Position numbers and translations under genes: made by a program. Below the pieces are notes generated by a model that saw only the letters and a list, made by a program, of their open reading frames with translations, had not been told where the DNA came from and ran no database searches. From Clostridium bowmanii (GTDB lineage Bacteria > Bacillota > Clostridia > Clostridiales > Clostridiaceae): DNA of 64,000 bases. Shown here one piece after another: positions 26,214 to 35,189 of the stretch. The DNA lies in contig NZ_JAHLDL010000010.1 in NCBI RefSeq assembly GCF_018861315.1, forward strand, positions 1 to 64,000. The letters are read 5' to 3'. Numbering within the stretch: position 1 is the first letter of the stretch; every line of letters starts with the position of its first letter.

Positions 26214-26227
26214 CAAACATATGTTCG
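26214..26227 (-). promoter_or_regulatory. LexA (SOS/DinR) box
   Basis: On the minus strand CGAACATATGTTTG, matching the Firmicute consensus CGAACRNRYGTTYC at all core positions except the last. It lies 11-24 nt upstream of the 87-aa ORF, overlapping the space between a TACAAT-like -10 and the ribosome site. Confidence 0.85.
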
Positions 26228-26279
26228 TATACATTGTATAACATTTTATGATAAATTGAAAGGGTAAAATAACCCACTT

Positions 26280-26346
26280 AGCGAGATATTTTTAGCTCGC
26301 TACTTCCAGTAGCTGTAATAATTATTTTAAGCTAGTAATTATTACA
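26280..26346. terminator. Two hairpins between the SOS-type gene and the DUF5655 gene
   Basis: AGCGAG/CTCGCT (26280-26301) and TGTAATAATTA/TAATTATTACA (26314-26346). The second, with TTTT to the right and A-rich left flank, is terminator-like for the minus-strand gene ending at 26413. Confidence 0.45.
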
Positions 26347-26412
26347 ATTTTATGCTGGGCATCTATTATAGATATTTTTCTAACAAACCATATTTGACTT
26401 CTCAATTTAAAT

Positions 26413-27342
26413 TTATAAACTTTCCATCTTATACAACTGCCTTATTAAACTATATATATACTCAATATCTTCATTATTACTTATTTGTATCTCATAATCA
26501 CCATTACCCCAATGGCCTATTTTTGAGACATCTCTAGCAATATTTTTTAAATCATCTAATTTACCAGTCCGTGCATTAATCCATAATTTCAATGATTTTT
26601 TCAGTAATGTAATTCCATACAAATTCTTATTATTAATATCAAACCCTATATACGGATTTCTACAATTAATAATTATATTAGTATCAAGTGATAGTATATA
26701 TTCTCTTATTTTTTCATACAGTTCTATAGTTTCTTCACTTCCATTTTTATAATGATTCTCTTCTGTAATTACCTTTACTTCTTTATTAACTATATTTATT
26801 TCTTCATTAGTTGTTGATATAGATTTTATTGAGGCTGCGTTTCTAGATACTTTTATAGGATTAAAGTACATTGTATCATTTGTAAATCTTTTTACTTCCC
26901 ATAGCTCAAAAGGTAAGTCCTTAAAGTTAATAGACTCCTTTTGATAATTATTAAAAGATGGAGATACAAATATAACCCTTGATTGCGACCAATCCACATC
27001 ATCTCTCTTTAATGTACTATTACAGTTTTCGTTGTACTCAAGTATAAAATCAGCCTTATTATTAAGCAGTAAAGAAAGATACGCATATCCTTGATCTATA
27101 ACACTAAAGTTACTAGTATTTTTATACTCAATGATTACAAAAGATTTACTACTCTCATTAAAAGCTAAGGTATCGAGCCTAAAGTTGTTAAAAGAAAACT
27201 CCCTCTTAACAAAATTTAAACCAAATATATTTTCTAAGTTACTTTCACATAATTTATGTAGTTCTACTTCCTTTGAAAAAGGGTTTTCTTTTATCTCTTC
27301 TAAATTACTACCATCTATTTTATATAAAAACAAACCTCTCAC
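26413..27342 (-). CDS. PD-(D/E)xK nuclease-like protein with DUF5655 C-terminal domain
   Basis: 309 aa. The N-terminal half has a nuclease-like core: FRLDTLAFNE (Asp about residue 57) and FVIIEYKN (Glu-x-Lys about 72), the pattern of PD-(D/E)xK folds, followed by DQGYAYLSLLL. The C-terminal half (about residues 205-305) is a DUF5655-type domain (LYEKIREYILSL, LWINARTGKLDD, IGHWGNGDYEI). Proteins of this architecture are annotated as uncharacterised or predicted transport proteins; a DNA-related or defence role is only an inference. The GTG start has a weak ribosome site. Single gene. Confidence 0.75.
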   Translation of the reverse strand: MRGLFLYKIDGSNLEEIKENPFSKEVELHKLCESNLENIFGLNFVKREFSFNNFRLDTLAFNESSKSFVIIEYKNTSNFSVIDQGYAYLSLLLNNKADFILEYNENCNSTLKRDDVDWSQSRVIFVSPSFNNYQKESINFKDLPFELWEVKRFTNDTMYFNPIKVSRNAASIKSISTTNEEINIVNKEVKVITEENHYKNGSEETIELYEKIREYILSLDTNIIINCRNPYIGFDINNKNLYGITLLKKSLKLWINARTGKLDDLKNIARDVSKIGHWGNGDYEIQISNNEDIEYIYSLIRQLYKMESL

Positions 27343-27477
27343 CTACTTTTGCAACTCTAACTTTTCCTGTTAAAAGTTGCTGCATTTGACCTTTTTTATG
27401 TTATTCTATTTTGTTCTACCCTTATTTGAATATTAAATTAAATTAAATTTATATTATATTGTTCAAGCAGATAAAAA

Positions 27478-27516
27478 TAGTGCCCTCGCAGTCACTATCT
27501 TCATAAGCTATATCAG
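27478..27516. repeat. Degenerate copy of the dispersed terminator-like repeat
   Basis: AAAATAGTGCCC ... GTCACTATCTTCATAAGCTA, the same arms and tail as the perfect copy at 29265, with mismatches. It lies just after the nitroreductase stop. Confidence 0.55.
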
Positions 27517-27535
27517 CGGTAATCCTACTAATAAT

Positions 27536-28042
27536 TTATTTCCAACTTCCATAATGAACCCTTGTTTCATCAAATCTATCTACAAATTCATTTTTTTGTC
27601 CATCTGGATATCCTACAGGTATTATTGCAAAGGGTTCAATATTTTCAGGTAAATTAAACATTTCTTTTATATAATTGATTCTTTCTTCAACAGGTGCAAC
27701 TCCAAGCCATACTGCTCCAAGATCTAACTCTACAGCTTCTAAAAGAAGATTTTCTGCAGCAGCTGCCATATCTTGTTGTGAACACTCTTGAAAAATCAAC
27801 CCTTCTTTTCTTGATAAAAGAATAAATGTAACTGCTGAATTTGCAACCATCTTAGAATATGGACTCGTTTCAGATAATATTTTCAATGTTTTCTTATCTT
27901 CCACAACTATAAATTCCCATGGTTTTTGATTTGCTGCTGATGGTGCTTGCATTGCAGCTCTTAAAAGTTTATTTATTTTTTCTACTTCAACTGGTCTATC
28001 CTCGTATTTTCTTATACTTCTTCTGTTTAGAATTTCTTTCAT
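27536..28042 (-). CDS. Nitroreductase family protein
   Basis: 168-aa FMN-dependent NAD(P)H oxidoreductase. The N-terminal RRSIRKYEDRPVE binds the FMN phosphate; AAMQAPSAANQKPWEFIVVE and AVWLGVAPVEERINYIKEMF are typical family segments and IPVGYPDGQK ends the core. Slightly short but within the family. GGAGG precedes ATG. It is divergent to a PadR/DUF2812 pair. Substrate unknown. Confidence 0.92.
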   Translation of the reverse strand: MKEILNRRSIRKYEDRPVEVEKINKLLRAAMQAPSAANQKPWEFIVVEDKKTLKILSETSPYSKMVANSAVTFILLSRKEGLIFQECSQQDMAAAAENLLLEAVELDLGAVWLGVAPVEERINYIKEMFNLPENIEPFAIIPVGYPDGQKNEFVDRFDETRVHYGSWK

Positions 28043-28281
28043 TTTAATACCTCCAGGTTGTAATTTTCTTTATTTCTTCAGATGTTTTGCTTTTAATAAT
28101 AATAATAATAATTGACATCAATTTAACACTCATTGTATGCTACAATTTTATCACAACATGCATTAGTTGCAAGTACGCACTTTTTTATTACATAGTATTC
28201 ATAATGATACTAACAATACTTTTATTTTGTCTACTTGTTACTGGTTCAGTTATTTTGGGTAAATGTAACCAAGATTTTTTA

Positions 28282-28345
28282 TTGACAAATATATAGCAGT
28301 GCGATAGTATATAGATACGATGTATTGCATTACTATACATAGCAG
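28282..28345 (+). promoter_or_regulatory. Promoter and probable operator of padR
   Basis: TTGACA (28282-28287), a 17-nt spacer and TAGTAT (28305-28310). Within and after it the motif ATAGCAGTGCGATAG is repeated as ATAGCAGTACAATG (about 28340-28353), a pair of near-identical sites suited to autoregulation by the PadR product. Confidence 0.65.
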
Positions 28346-28367
28346 TACAATGAATTGAGGTATAATC

Positions 28368-28685
28368 ATGGATGAAAAGATCAAAAGAGTTTATATTCCA
28401 ATGACTGAAACAGGCTTTTATATTTTATTTTGCCTGCAAGAGGAAATGCATGGGTATAGTATTATACAAAAGGTAAAAGCAATGACAAATGAAGAGATTA
28501 ACATCAGTGCTGGAACCATGTATGGAAGTCTGTCAAAGATGGAAAAGGATGGTTTGATAAGATTTACAAAAGAAGAAAGTAAAAGAAAATCATATGAAAT
28601 TACGAAATTGGGTCAAAATATCTTGTATATTGAGCTTAAAAGAATTGAAAGACTTTATAAAAATAGCAAAGGAGTAGATTTATAA
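28368..28685 (+). CDS. PadR family transcriptional regulator
   Basis: 105 aa, a short PadR (subfamily 2 type) winged helix: TETGFYILFCLQEEMHGYSI at the first helix, ISAGTMYGSLSKMEKDGLI as recognition helix and RKSYEITKLGQ as wing. It starts at ATG after TTGAGG. Its stop overlaps the ATG of the DUF2812 gene by one base, so the two are coupled; this pairing is common and suggests that the repressor controls the membrane protein. Confidence 0.92.
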   Translation: MDEKIKRVYIPMTETGFYILFCLQEEMHGYSIIQKVKAMTNEEINISAGTMYGSLSKMEKDGLIRFTKEESKRKSYEITKLGQNILYIELKRIERLYKNSKGVDL

Positions 28686-29260
28686 TGGAAACAAAAGTTA
28701 TGAAAAAATTCTTTGGACTAGCTGATTTTGTTGAAGAACAGGAATTCTTACAAAAGCAGCATAAAGCAGGTTGGAAGCTGAAGACATTTAAAGCACTTAA
28801 AAAATATACATTTGAGAAGTGTGAACCAGTCGAATATATCTATCAATTAGATTTCAACGAAGAAGGAAAATATGAAGAAGCATATATTCAGATGTTTGAA
28901 GATTGCGGATGGGAGTATATAATGAAATATCAAAAATGGTATTATTTCCGCAAAGCTAAATGTGATGTTGGAGAAAACGATAATAGTATTTTTAGTGATG
29001 CTGAATCTAAAATAGATATGTGCAAGAAGGTATACAAAACACAAGGCATAGCTATATTCCCATTACTAGCTGTGATTAGTTGTTGGAATGTCCTTATAAT
29101 ACCTAATATTGATAATATTTCTATTTGGCTTATTATTGGTGGTTCTTTATGTATTATTCTAATAGTATTCTTCTTTGGGATGGGAATAGCAAATTTTTCA
29201 AAATTAAATAAAATGATTAAAGAAATACAAAATCCTTTAGATACAAATGAAAAGAAATAA
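28685..29260 (+). CDS. DUF2812 domain-containing membrane protein
   Basis: 191 aa. The N-terminal DUF2812 domain (residues 1-100: FFGLADFVEEQEFLQKQHKAG, cut here in name only, and MFEDCGWEYIMKYQKWYYFRK) is followed by two membrane helices (about 120-140 and 145-170) and a charged tail. Function unknown. Start overlaps the padR stop (TAATG). A terminator-type repeat follows 5 nt after the stop. Confidence 0.9.
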   Translation: METKVMKKFFGLADFVEEQEFLQKQHKAGWKLKTFKALKKYTFEKCEPVEYIYQLDFNEEGKYEEAYIQMFEDCGWEYIMKYQKWYYFRKAKCDVGENDNSIFSDAESKIDMCKKVYKTQGIAIFPLLAVISCWNVLIIPNIDNISIWLIIGGSLCIILIVFFFGMGIANFSKLNKMIKEIQNPLDTNEKK

Positions 29261-29264
29261 GCCT

Positions 29265-29302
29265 AAAAATAGTGCCCTGGCTGGCACTATTTTTAGGCTA
29301 CA
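29265..29302. terminator. Terminator; best copy of the second type of dispersed repeat
   Basis: GCCTAAAAATAGTGCC and GGCACTATTTTTAGGC form a 16-bp perfect stem around CTGGCT-type loop. Degenerate relatives lie at 17994 and 27478. Confidence 0.85.
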
Positions 29303-29368
29303 TTTACCACAAGAAATGCACTTTGCAATGCTATTATCTTCAATATTAACGATACCCCATTTTGTAAA

Positions 29369-30790
29369 TCACTGCAAATAACAAACAACCGGAGTACTAT
29401 CATCAATATTATCAAATATTGTTTGTGCTAAACTAGGTGGTGAATTTACACAACCATGAGAACCATTTGTCAAATATATACTTCCGCCAAACTCCTCTTT
29501 CCAACCTGCATCATGTATCCCTATATTCCCATTAAAAGGCATAAAAACATTAACAGGTGTACTGTAGCCTTCTCCCTTTAATGTGGCATTCCTTTGTTTA
29601 TATTGTATTGAATAAACGCCTGCTGGTGTTGCTAAATTTCTATTTGGATTACCAGTAACCACATCCCCTTGTACAATAAGCTTCCCATTCTTATAAAACC
29701 ATAAATGCTGTTCTGTAATATTAATTTCCACATATGTTTTACCTATATCGTTATTAATATTATGAGATGCTGCGGTTTGTATATAGCGGGGTTCTTTTTT
29801 TATGGTTTGTCCTTTCTTTATAGTCGCAATTAAATCGGTGACTTCTCCTCTACGGTCAACTAACCACCCATAAGTACCGCCACTGACCTTTACCCTTGTT
29901 CCAAGTGATGTAAGAAAATCTCTATCCCTGCCATATGTATCATAATTATCGTCTGTTTTCGCTAGATAATTTTTTATTTTGATTTCATCAAATGAAATCT
30001 CAAGATTTTTATTTATCCTAATCCAATTATTTATTAGTTTACCATCTAAAACTTCTGTACCTCCAGTAAAGGTATATGTAATTTTTGAGGCTATATATTT
30101 ATCAAGTAAGATTTTAGTGTTTATAACTTCTTTAGAACTTGAAGTATATTTTGAATTTATGTAATAATTTTCCGCCTCCAAATTTACTGTTGTTTCACCC
30201 TTAAGAATTGCACTCACTATATTTGCATACAATGACGCTGTATTTACTTTATTCCCCATAACTTCTTTTACAATTACGTAGCCAGTATCTGAATATTTAA
30301 ATTTAGCATTTTCAGGTTCAATTACTTTCTTACTATCAAAACATGACAGCTCATTAAAATGTTCTTTTAATAGTTTTTCATCATAGGTTACCATGCCATA
30401 TATTTCAGATTGTTTATGATTAAAAAACACATGAATCCACGCAAAAGAATTCTGCCTATCTTTTAAAACTTGGATCTTATCTTTTGCATTATATTTAAGT
30501 ACAATATCAGCGGCCTTTATTTGTTCTTTAATACCGTTTCGTTCCGTAAGTTCAAGTGTGTATGTTTCAGATTTTGATAATATTTCTTTATCTAATTGCT
30601 CTACTGTTTTACCAAAAGCATTAATACCGTTAAATACATAATTAGAATAAAAATGAGTACTAAAATATATAGACATCCCCAAATATAAAATAAGTAAAAC
30701 AGAAAAAGAAATTATACTAACTTTTATAATTTTATTATGCGTTATTGTTTTTACTTTCATTTTCTTGCCTTTTATTGGCTCTGTTTGCAT
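29369..30790 (-). CDS. L,D-transpeptidase (YkuD) with peptidoglycan-binding-like repeats
   Basis: About 473 aa cell-wall cross-linking enzyme. One N-terminal membrane anchor (about residues 20-42), a long extracellular region with VanW/peptidoglycan-binding-4-like repeats, and a C-terminal YkuD domain (from KTYVEINITEQHLWFYKNG) with the catalytic IHDAGW and SHGCVNSP motifs. I use ATG 30790, which has AGAGGTG 4 nt upstream; the frame is open to 30997 but without a site. Single gene, about 60 nt from the terminator repeat. Confidence 0.9.
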   Translation of the reverse strand: MQTEPIKGKKMKVKTITHNKIIKVSIISFSVLLILYLGMSIYFSTHFYSNYVFNGINAFGKTVEQLDKEILSKSETYTLELTERNGIKEQIKAADIVLKYNAKDKIQVLKDRQNSFAWIHVFFNHKQSEIYGMVTYDEKLLKEHFNELSCFDSKKVIEPENAKFKYSDTGYVIVKEVMGNKVNTASLYANIVSAILKGETTVNLEAENYYINSKYTSSSKEVINTKILLDKYIASKITYTFTGGTEVLDGKLINNWIRINKNLEISFDEIKIKNYLAKTDDNYDTYGRDRDFLTSLGTRVKVSGGTYGWLVDRRGEVTDLIATIKKGQTIKKEPRYIQTAASHNINNDIGKTYVEINITEQHLWFYKNGKLIVQGDVVTGNPNRNLATPAGVYSIQYKQRNATLKGEGYSTPVNVFMPFNGNIGIHDAGWKEEFGGSIYLTNGSHGCVNSPPSLAQTIFDNIDDSTPVVCYLQ

Positions 30791-31364
30791 AATGCACCTC
30801 TTTATAAAATTTGTGATAAAGCTATCACTAAACAAAATCCTGCTATTATTATAAAAAGGAAAGTATTTCGTCTTAATATTTTCAGGTTTGTATCCAATAA
30901 TCTTCGGAATGAATTTCATACTTAAACCAAGAAATATGTTCATAATTCCCACACTCAACAAAAAATAAGTTGTCCTCTTCGTTATAATAGTAATCAATAA
31001 TATGGTAGGTAAATATAAAATAATTATTTTTATTTTAATTTACTTGAAATGAATAGTGGAACTCTTTTCCATTTATATATTACCTTATATAAAATTACAT
31101 TACAACTCAAATGTCTCCAAACGTCATTTTCATGTCATAAACGGCAATTTTACCATCTATAAAATCCTGCTCTAGTTCTGCGTTTTTCTTTATTCACAAT
31201 ACCCTATATTTTACATTAACTATTTCTACCAAACATATCCTTCATTTGTAATCAGTTCCTTTACATATTTTCTTAAATTGTGTATTATAGTGTTTATGTT
31301 AATGTAATTAAAATATTTACGATAACATATCGAAAGATAAAATTATATTTAAGGGGATGGAGAA
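30791..31364. other. Long divergent intergenic region
   Basis: It contains the 5' extension of the L,D-transpeptidase frame (not thought to be translated), AT-rich promoter sequence and a possible coding remnant on the minus strand at 31107-31190 (peptide AELEQDFIDGKIAVYDMKMT, no start). TATTATAG near 31295 could be a -10 for the NlpC/P60 gene. Confidence 0.35.
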
Positions 31365-32471
31365 TTGAACAAGAAATTTGGTTTAACCATAATTGCACTT
31401 GTTGTAACTATCAACATTGGTTTTACTAATGTATACGCAGATCCAGCATCAGATAGGGCAAAAATTCAGCAGGTTCAAACACAAAGAAATGACCTTGAAA
31501 ATAAAATTGGGATGATGGACCATCAGATTGAAAAAATCATGTCTAAAATTAGTATTAATGAAGACTCTATAACCAAAACACAAAAGAACATTAAAAGGAA
31601 TCAAATAAATATTGCAAAAGCAGAGGATAATATTAAAGAAGAACAAATCCTTTTTGATAAAAGAATGAGAGTAATGTATATGAATGGCTCATCGGGCTAT
31701 ATAGACGTTGTACTAGGCTCCACGGATGTAGCCGATCTTATATCTAGATTAGAAGATATCAAAACCATAGTAAAATTTGATCAAGATGTTATTAATGATT
31801 TGAAAACAAAACAAGCAGCAATTAATTTAAAGAAGGTAGCGCTAGCTACAGAAAATACAACCCTGCTTTCTCTAAGAGATGACAATAAAAAGAAATTAAC
31901 TACTTTAACCAAACAAAAATCAGACCAAACTGTATTGGTAGCACAATTAAATGCGGAGGAAAAGCAATATGCTGCACAACTGAAAACAGACGAAGCTCTT
32001 GAAGCAAGTAAAGTTGCCAAGGCAAGACAAGCTGTTCTAGCAGCTGAACGCGCTACCGCAGCAAGAAATGCAGCTGCAACAAACCAATCTCCTGCAACAA
32101 GCTCAGTTACACAAGGTAGTAGTACATTTTCTTCTAGCTCACTTCTAGCATATGCTTCAAATTTTCTTGGTGTTCCCTATGTGTGGGGTGGGACAAGCCC
32201 TTCAGGATTTGACTGCTCAGGATTTACACAATATGTATTTGCACATTTCGGGGTAGACCTACCAAGGGTTTCAGAGGACCAACAAAATGTTGGAACACTT
32301 ATATCTAGGGATAATCTTCAACCTGGAGATTTAGTATTTTTCGGGACACCAGCTCATCATGTAGGGATATATGTTGGGGACGGTAACATGATAAATGCAC
32401 CTCATACAGGTGCTGTACTTAGAACTCAACCACTTAATAGTGATTTCACATATGGACGAAGAGTTAATTAA
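31365..32471 (+). CDS. Secreted NlpC/P60 peptidoglycan endopeptidase with coiled coil (PcsB-like N-terminus)
   Basis: 368 aa. Signal peptide about 1-25 ending VYADPAS. Residues 30-230 form a long coiled coil with the MRVMYMNGSSGYIDVVLGS element typical of PcsB/CwlO-type hydrolases, then an Ala/Ser-rich linker and a C-terminal NlpC/P60 domain with catalytic Cys in FDCSGFTQY (about 283), His in HHVGIYVG (about 332) and a third polar residue in INAPHTG. It cleaves stem-peptide bonds in the wall and may be controlled by FtsEX-like partners through the coiled coil (inference). TTG start after GGGGATGGAG. Confidence 0.93.
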   Translation: MNKKFGLTIIALVVTINIGFTNVYADPASDRAKIQQVQTQRNDLENKIGMMDHQIEKIMSKISINEDSITKTQKNIKRNQINIAKAEDNIKEEQILFDKRMRVMYMNGSSGYIDVVLGSTDVADLISRLEDIKTIVKFDQDVINDLKTKQAAINLKKVALATENTTLLSLRDDNKKKLTTLTKQKSDQTVLVAQLNAEEKQYAAQLKTDEALEASKVAKARQAVLAAERATAARNAAATNQSPATSSVTQGSSTFSSSSLLAYASNFLGVPYVWGGTSPSGFDCSGFTQYVFAHFGVDLPRVSEDQQNVGTLISRDNLQPGDLVFFGTPAHHVGIYVGDGNMINAPHTGAVLRTQPLNSDFTYGRRVN

Positions 32472-32512
32472 AAAAAGATAATATTAAATATTACAAATAC
32501 AATAATACTTAA

Positions 32513-32552
32513 CGCCACTAACTCATGACTGAAGTCACGAGAGTGCGTGGCG
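32513..32552. repeat. Imperfect hairpin resembling an IS200/IS605-type end
   Basis: CGCCAC and GTGGCG enclose CTC/GAG and the inner hairpin GACTGAAGTC. Such bulged hairpins with a GACTGAAGTC tip are reminiscent of IS200/IS605 transposon ends. No tnpA or tnpB is present, so it would be a solo remnant. No T-run, so it is a poor terminator. Confidence 0.35.
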
Positions 32553-32658
32553 AAATCTTCAATAGAAGATATTCAAAAATTAGATCAAGATTAATTAATA
32601 TTAATATGTAAAAGGTAATAGATTAATAGAATTATTGCAGCTACGGTTAATAATTTAA

Positions 32659-33045
32659 GGAGCTGATTATGAGCTGTATTTAGAAACTACAAAAGAGCAG
32701 GCTAATTCAATAATATTACTTACAGAAATAGATTGTAAAATAATAGGCATAGTCTCAATTAATTCTAGTCCTAAGTCTAGATTTAAGCATGTGGGCGAAT
32801 TTGGAATAGTTATAGCACAACAATATTGTGGATTGGGACTTGGTAGGAAACTTTTAGATTATCTTATAGCATGGGCAAATGCAAATGGCACCACAAAAAA
32901 AATAAGCCTTTTAACTAGTGAAAATAATTATACAGCCATGGAGTTATATAAAAAAGTTGGATTTCAAGTTGAAGGTATACTTAAAAAAGACAATTATGTA
33001 AATGGAGTTTATGGTGATACCATTATGATGGGCTTGATTCTTTAA
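32659..33045 (+). pseudogene. GNAT acetyltransferase, 5'-truncated
   Basis: The open frame begins after TAA 32656-32658, inside a GNAT domain (YELYLETTKEQANSIILLTE), and contains the acetyl-CoA loop QQYCGLGLGRKLLDYL and the end FQVEGILKKDNYVNGVYGD of a RimI/YjaB-like acetyltransferase. About 50 N-terminal residues and any start codon are missing; a GTG at 32791 would leave 84 residues only. Confidence 0.75.
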
Positions 33046-33132
33046 AAGAATAACGGCAATGCATCTAAATGTATCGGAGAATTGCTAAAATTTTATTGTA
33101 AAAATAATAAGTAATGAATAAAAAATAATACT

Positions 33133-33207
33133 TAGATTGCAATCAAGGAAATTAAACCAAGATAATTATGACAACAATGTCGTCACAATTATCTTGGTTT
33201 AAAAAAT
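33133..33207. repeat. Dispersed repeat type 2, copy 1 (terminator-like)
   Basis: Begins TAGATTGCAATCAAGG and continues into a long hairpin AAACCAAGATAATT ... AATTATCTTGGTTT with a GACAACAATGTCGTC loop part, ending in a T/A-run. Its first half and loop match the copy at 35429-35496. Confidence 0.75.
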
Positions 33208-33297
33208 ATTCGTAAGATTTGATCATCTAAACAGATTTCAGATAATTTACCCTAATTATATTTTAGTCCCTATGATTCATTATAATAGTAATATAAA

Positions 33298-34335
33298 TTA
33301 TTTTTGTGCCTTCAATATAATATTTTCTTTCTTTCCATTCCATTTAATAGTAAAAGTAATATCCTCATTTTCACGATGCATTGCACCATTTCCACCGCTG
33401 TTTCCCATTCTTGAATAACCTTCCTTATCAAGCCTTGAACCCGTTGATGTCCCTCCGCCTGAAGAGGTTTTATATTCAAAACTAATAGGGCCAACAGATG
33501 TTATATCAGTCATTTTATACTTAACTAACGGAGAACTCTCATTGTAAGAATCGTAATGAAGTTTGCCCTTTTCATCCTCCCACCAATGCTCATAATATTT
33601 TACGGTGAAAGTCCCCTCCCAGTTTGTGCTCTCTCCCTTATAAATAGCCACTTTTCCATCATTTAAATATTTAAACACAATATCAGAAATCAAAACTCTT
33701 GTTTCGCCTATGCTCTTCATTTCTTCCTCTGTTGTTGGGTTTTGCGCAGATACATAAACTAAAAGGGCATTTTTTGCATTAAGAGGATATTCTTGTAAAG
33801 AAAATAAACCATTGAATTTATTAGACTTCTCTATTATATCTTTACGTTCTACAAATGACTTAAAAACATATACAAGTAAAGTGCCTTTTTTGTCACCTAT
33901 GGCAAAGACAGCTGGTTTTACTCCACTTAGTTCATATTCATCAAGATATTGGGAGCTATTTTCTTTAAGGAACACACCTTGCTTTTCAAAAGTTTTAACA
34001 ATGGTTTTTAGTGTTAAAATATCATTTTTAGGTTTTTCACCTAGTTTATAACCTATTGTTCCTATAGCTATGGCAACGACTATCGCTACTGCAACAGCAA
34101 TTAAACCCCATATTTTTAATTTCTTCATCAATTTTTTAAAAGTGTTAGCATGCGGTAAATCTTCTTTAAAATCAATTACCTTTAACTCATCATTTGAATA
34201 CTCAACTAAAAGAGCACTACAATTTTTACAATTTTTAAGATGCTTTTCCACTATTTCCTTAGTTGCAACACTTACATCGCCTTCAATATATAATGGAATC
34301 AAGTCTTCTATCATTTCACATGGGTATTTAATCAT
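33298..34335 (-). CDS. Anti-sigma factor with zinc-finger ZAS domain
   Basis: 345 aa. The N-terminal HLKNCKNCSALL (about residues 33-44) is the HxxxCxxC zinc motif of ZAS anti-sigma factors; one membrane helix follows (about residues 74-95) and the rest is an extracytoplasmic domain with no recognised family, ending in a Gly/Ser-rich section and a beta-rich C-terminus. The start overlaps the last codons of the sigma gene by 8 nt. It should bind and inhibit the ECF sigma factor encoded upstream, but that gene carries a stop codon. Confidence 0.9.
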   Translation of the reverse strand: MIKYPCEMIEDLIPLYIEGDVSVATKEIVEKHLKNCKNCSALLVEYSNDELKVIDFKEDLPHANTFKKLMKKLKIWGLIAVAVAIVVAIAIGTIGYKLGEKPKNDILTLKTIVKTFEKQGVFLKENSSQYLDEYELSGVKPAVFAIGDKKGTLLVYVFKSFVERKDIIEKSNKFNGLFSLQEYPLNAKNALLVYVSAQNPTTEEEMKSIGETRVLISDIVFKYLNDGKVAIYKGESTNWEGTFTVKYYEHWWEDEKGKLHYDSYNESSPLVKYKMTDITSVGPISFEYKTSSGGGTSTGSRLDKEGYSRMGNSGGNGAMHRENEDITFTIKWNGKKENIILKAQK

Positions 34336-34831
34336 CTACATTTCCTCCTTCACAATAAGATTTCCTAAAGGCTAATCTTGCACGATGTATATTTACCTTC
34401 ACCCAAGAAAGAGTGTGGTTTGTTATACTAGCTATTTCTTCATATGAGATCCCCTGCCATTCTCTTAGCCAAAAAATCTCACGCTGTTTTTCAGGAATTT
34501 TAAGTAGAGCACCTATAACTCGCCTACTGCTTTCCTTCCTTTCAAGAACTTCTTCAGGACCATCTCTATCGGGAATATCTAACGAACCCTCATCTATAGA
34601 AATTGTTGTTACAGAATTTTTTCTAGAATATTGTATAAATACATTCCTTGCAATTTTATATATCCAAGTAGATACATGGCATTCCCCACGAAATCTATGA
34701 AAGGACTTAAGCAATTGGAAAAAAGTTTACTGCGTAAGTTCTTCAGCTTTATAAAAATTAAATGTTAATCCATATAGATATCTAAAAATATATTTTTCAT
34801 AAGTCTCATAAAGTTCTTTTATACTTTCCAA
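34328..34831 (-). pseudogene. ECF sigma factor with in-frame nonsense codon
   Basis: From TTG 34831 (AGAGGTG upstream) the frame reads ESIKELYETYEKYIFRYLYG and then LTQ-stop-TFFQLLKSFHRF. The conserved region 2.2 sequence is normally LTQETF or LTQDTF, so GAA has become TAA (34727-34729). After it regions 2.3-4 are intact (STWIYKIARNVFIQY, IPEKQREIFWLREWQGISYE, SWVKVNIHRARLAFR). Reinitiation at 34714 would give 128 residues without region 2.1-2.2. The anti-sigma gene is intact. Confidence 0.85.
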
Positions 34832-35064
34832 CCAACCATCACCTCTTTAATATATAGTGAAAAAAACATCTAAAAAGTTACACAATGTTTCTACTTATAC
34901 ACATCATTTGCAAAAAAATATATTTCTGTTCTAACAATATATTTTTTTTAAATATAACCTAAATTTCTAAATTTGTCCAAAAGTTTTAACTAGCCTTAAA
35001 CTTTTCATAATACTAATCCATACTTTTTATCTCGCAAGGGTATTAAAACTTTTCAAAAAAAGTG
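34832..35064. other. Intergenic region between sigma gene and tipA-type promoter
   Basis: AT-rich; no gene. The promoter of the sigma/anti-sigma unit should be at about 34860-34960 (minus strand), but no clear -35/-10 pair was found. Confidence 0.3.
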
Positions 35065-35095
35065 TTGACCCTAACACTGTGTCATAGTGTACTAT
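35065..35095 (+). promoter_or_regulatory. MerR/TipA-type promoter with 19-bp spacer
   Basis: TTGACC (35065-35070), a 19-nt spacer containing the dyad CTAACACTGTGTCATAG, and TACTAT (35090-35095). The overlong 19-bp spacer with internal dyad is the hallmark of promoters activated by MerR-family proteins. Confidence 0.8.
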
Positions 35096-35189
35096 AAACA
35101 TAGAGTTTAATTATATTGACAAAGACTCATAACCGGTTGAAGTGTTAGACAATATTGATAGCTCTAAACTCAAGGTTGGAGGTGCAGCA

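Noticed and set aside
28087-28296. 69-aa plus-strand ORF before padR
   Set aside because: Low-complexity Ile/Leu reading of an AATAAT repeat and promoter DNA; no ribosome site.
30791-30997. N-terminal extension of the L,D-transpeptidase
   Set aside because: No ribosome site at 30997, while 30790 has AGAGGTG at good distance.
33312-33494. 60-aa minus ORF inside the anti-sigma gene
   Set aside because: Same-strand alternative frame of the anti-sigma C-terminus with no independent support.
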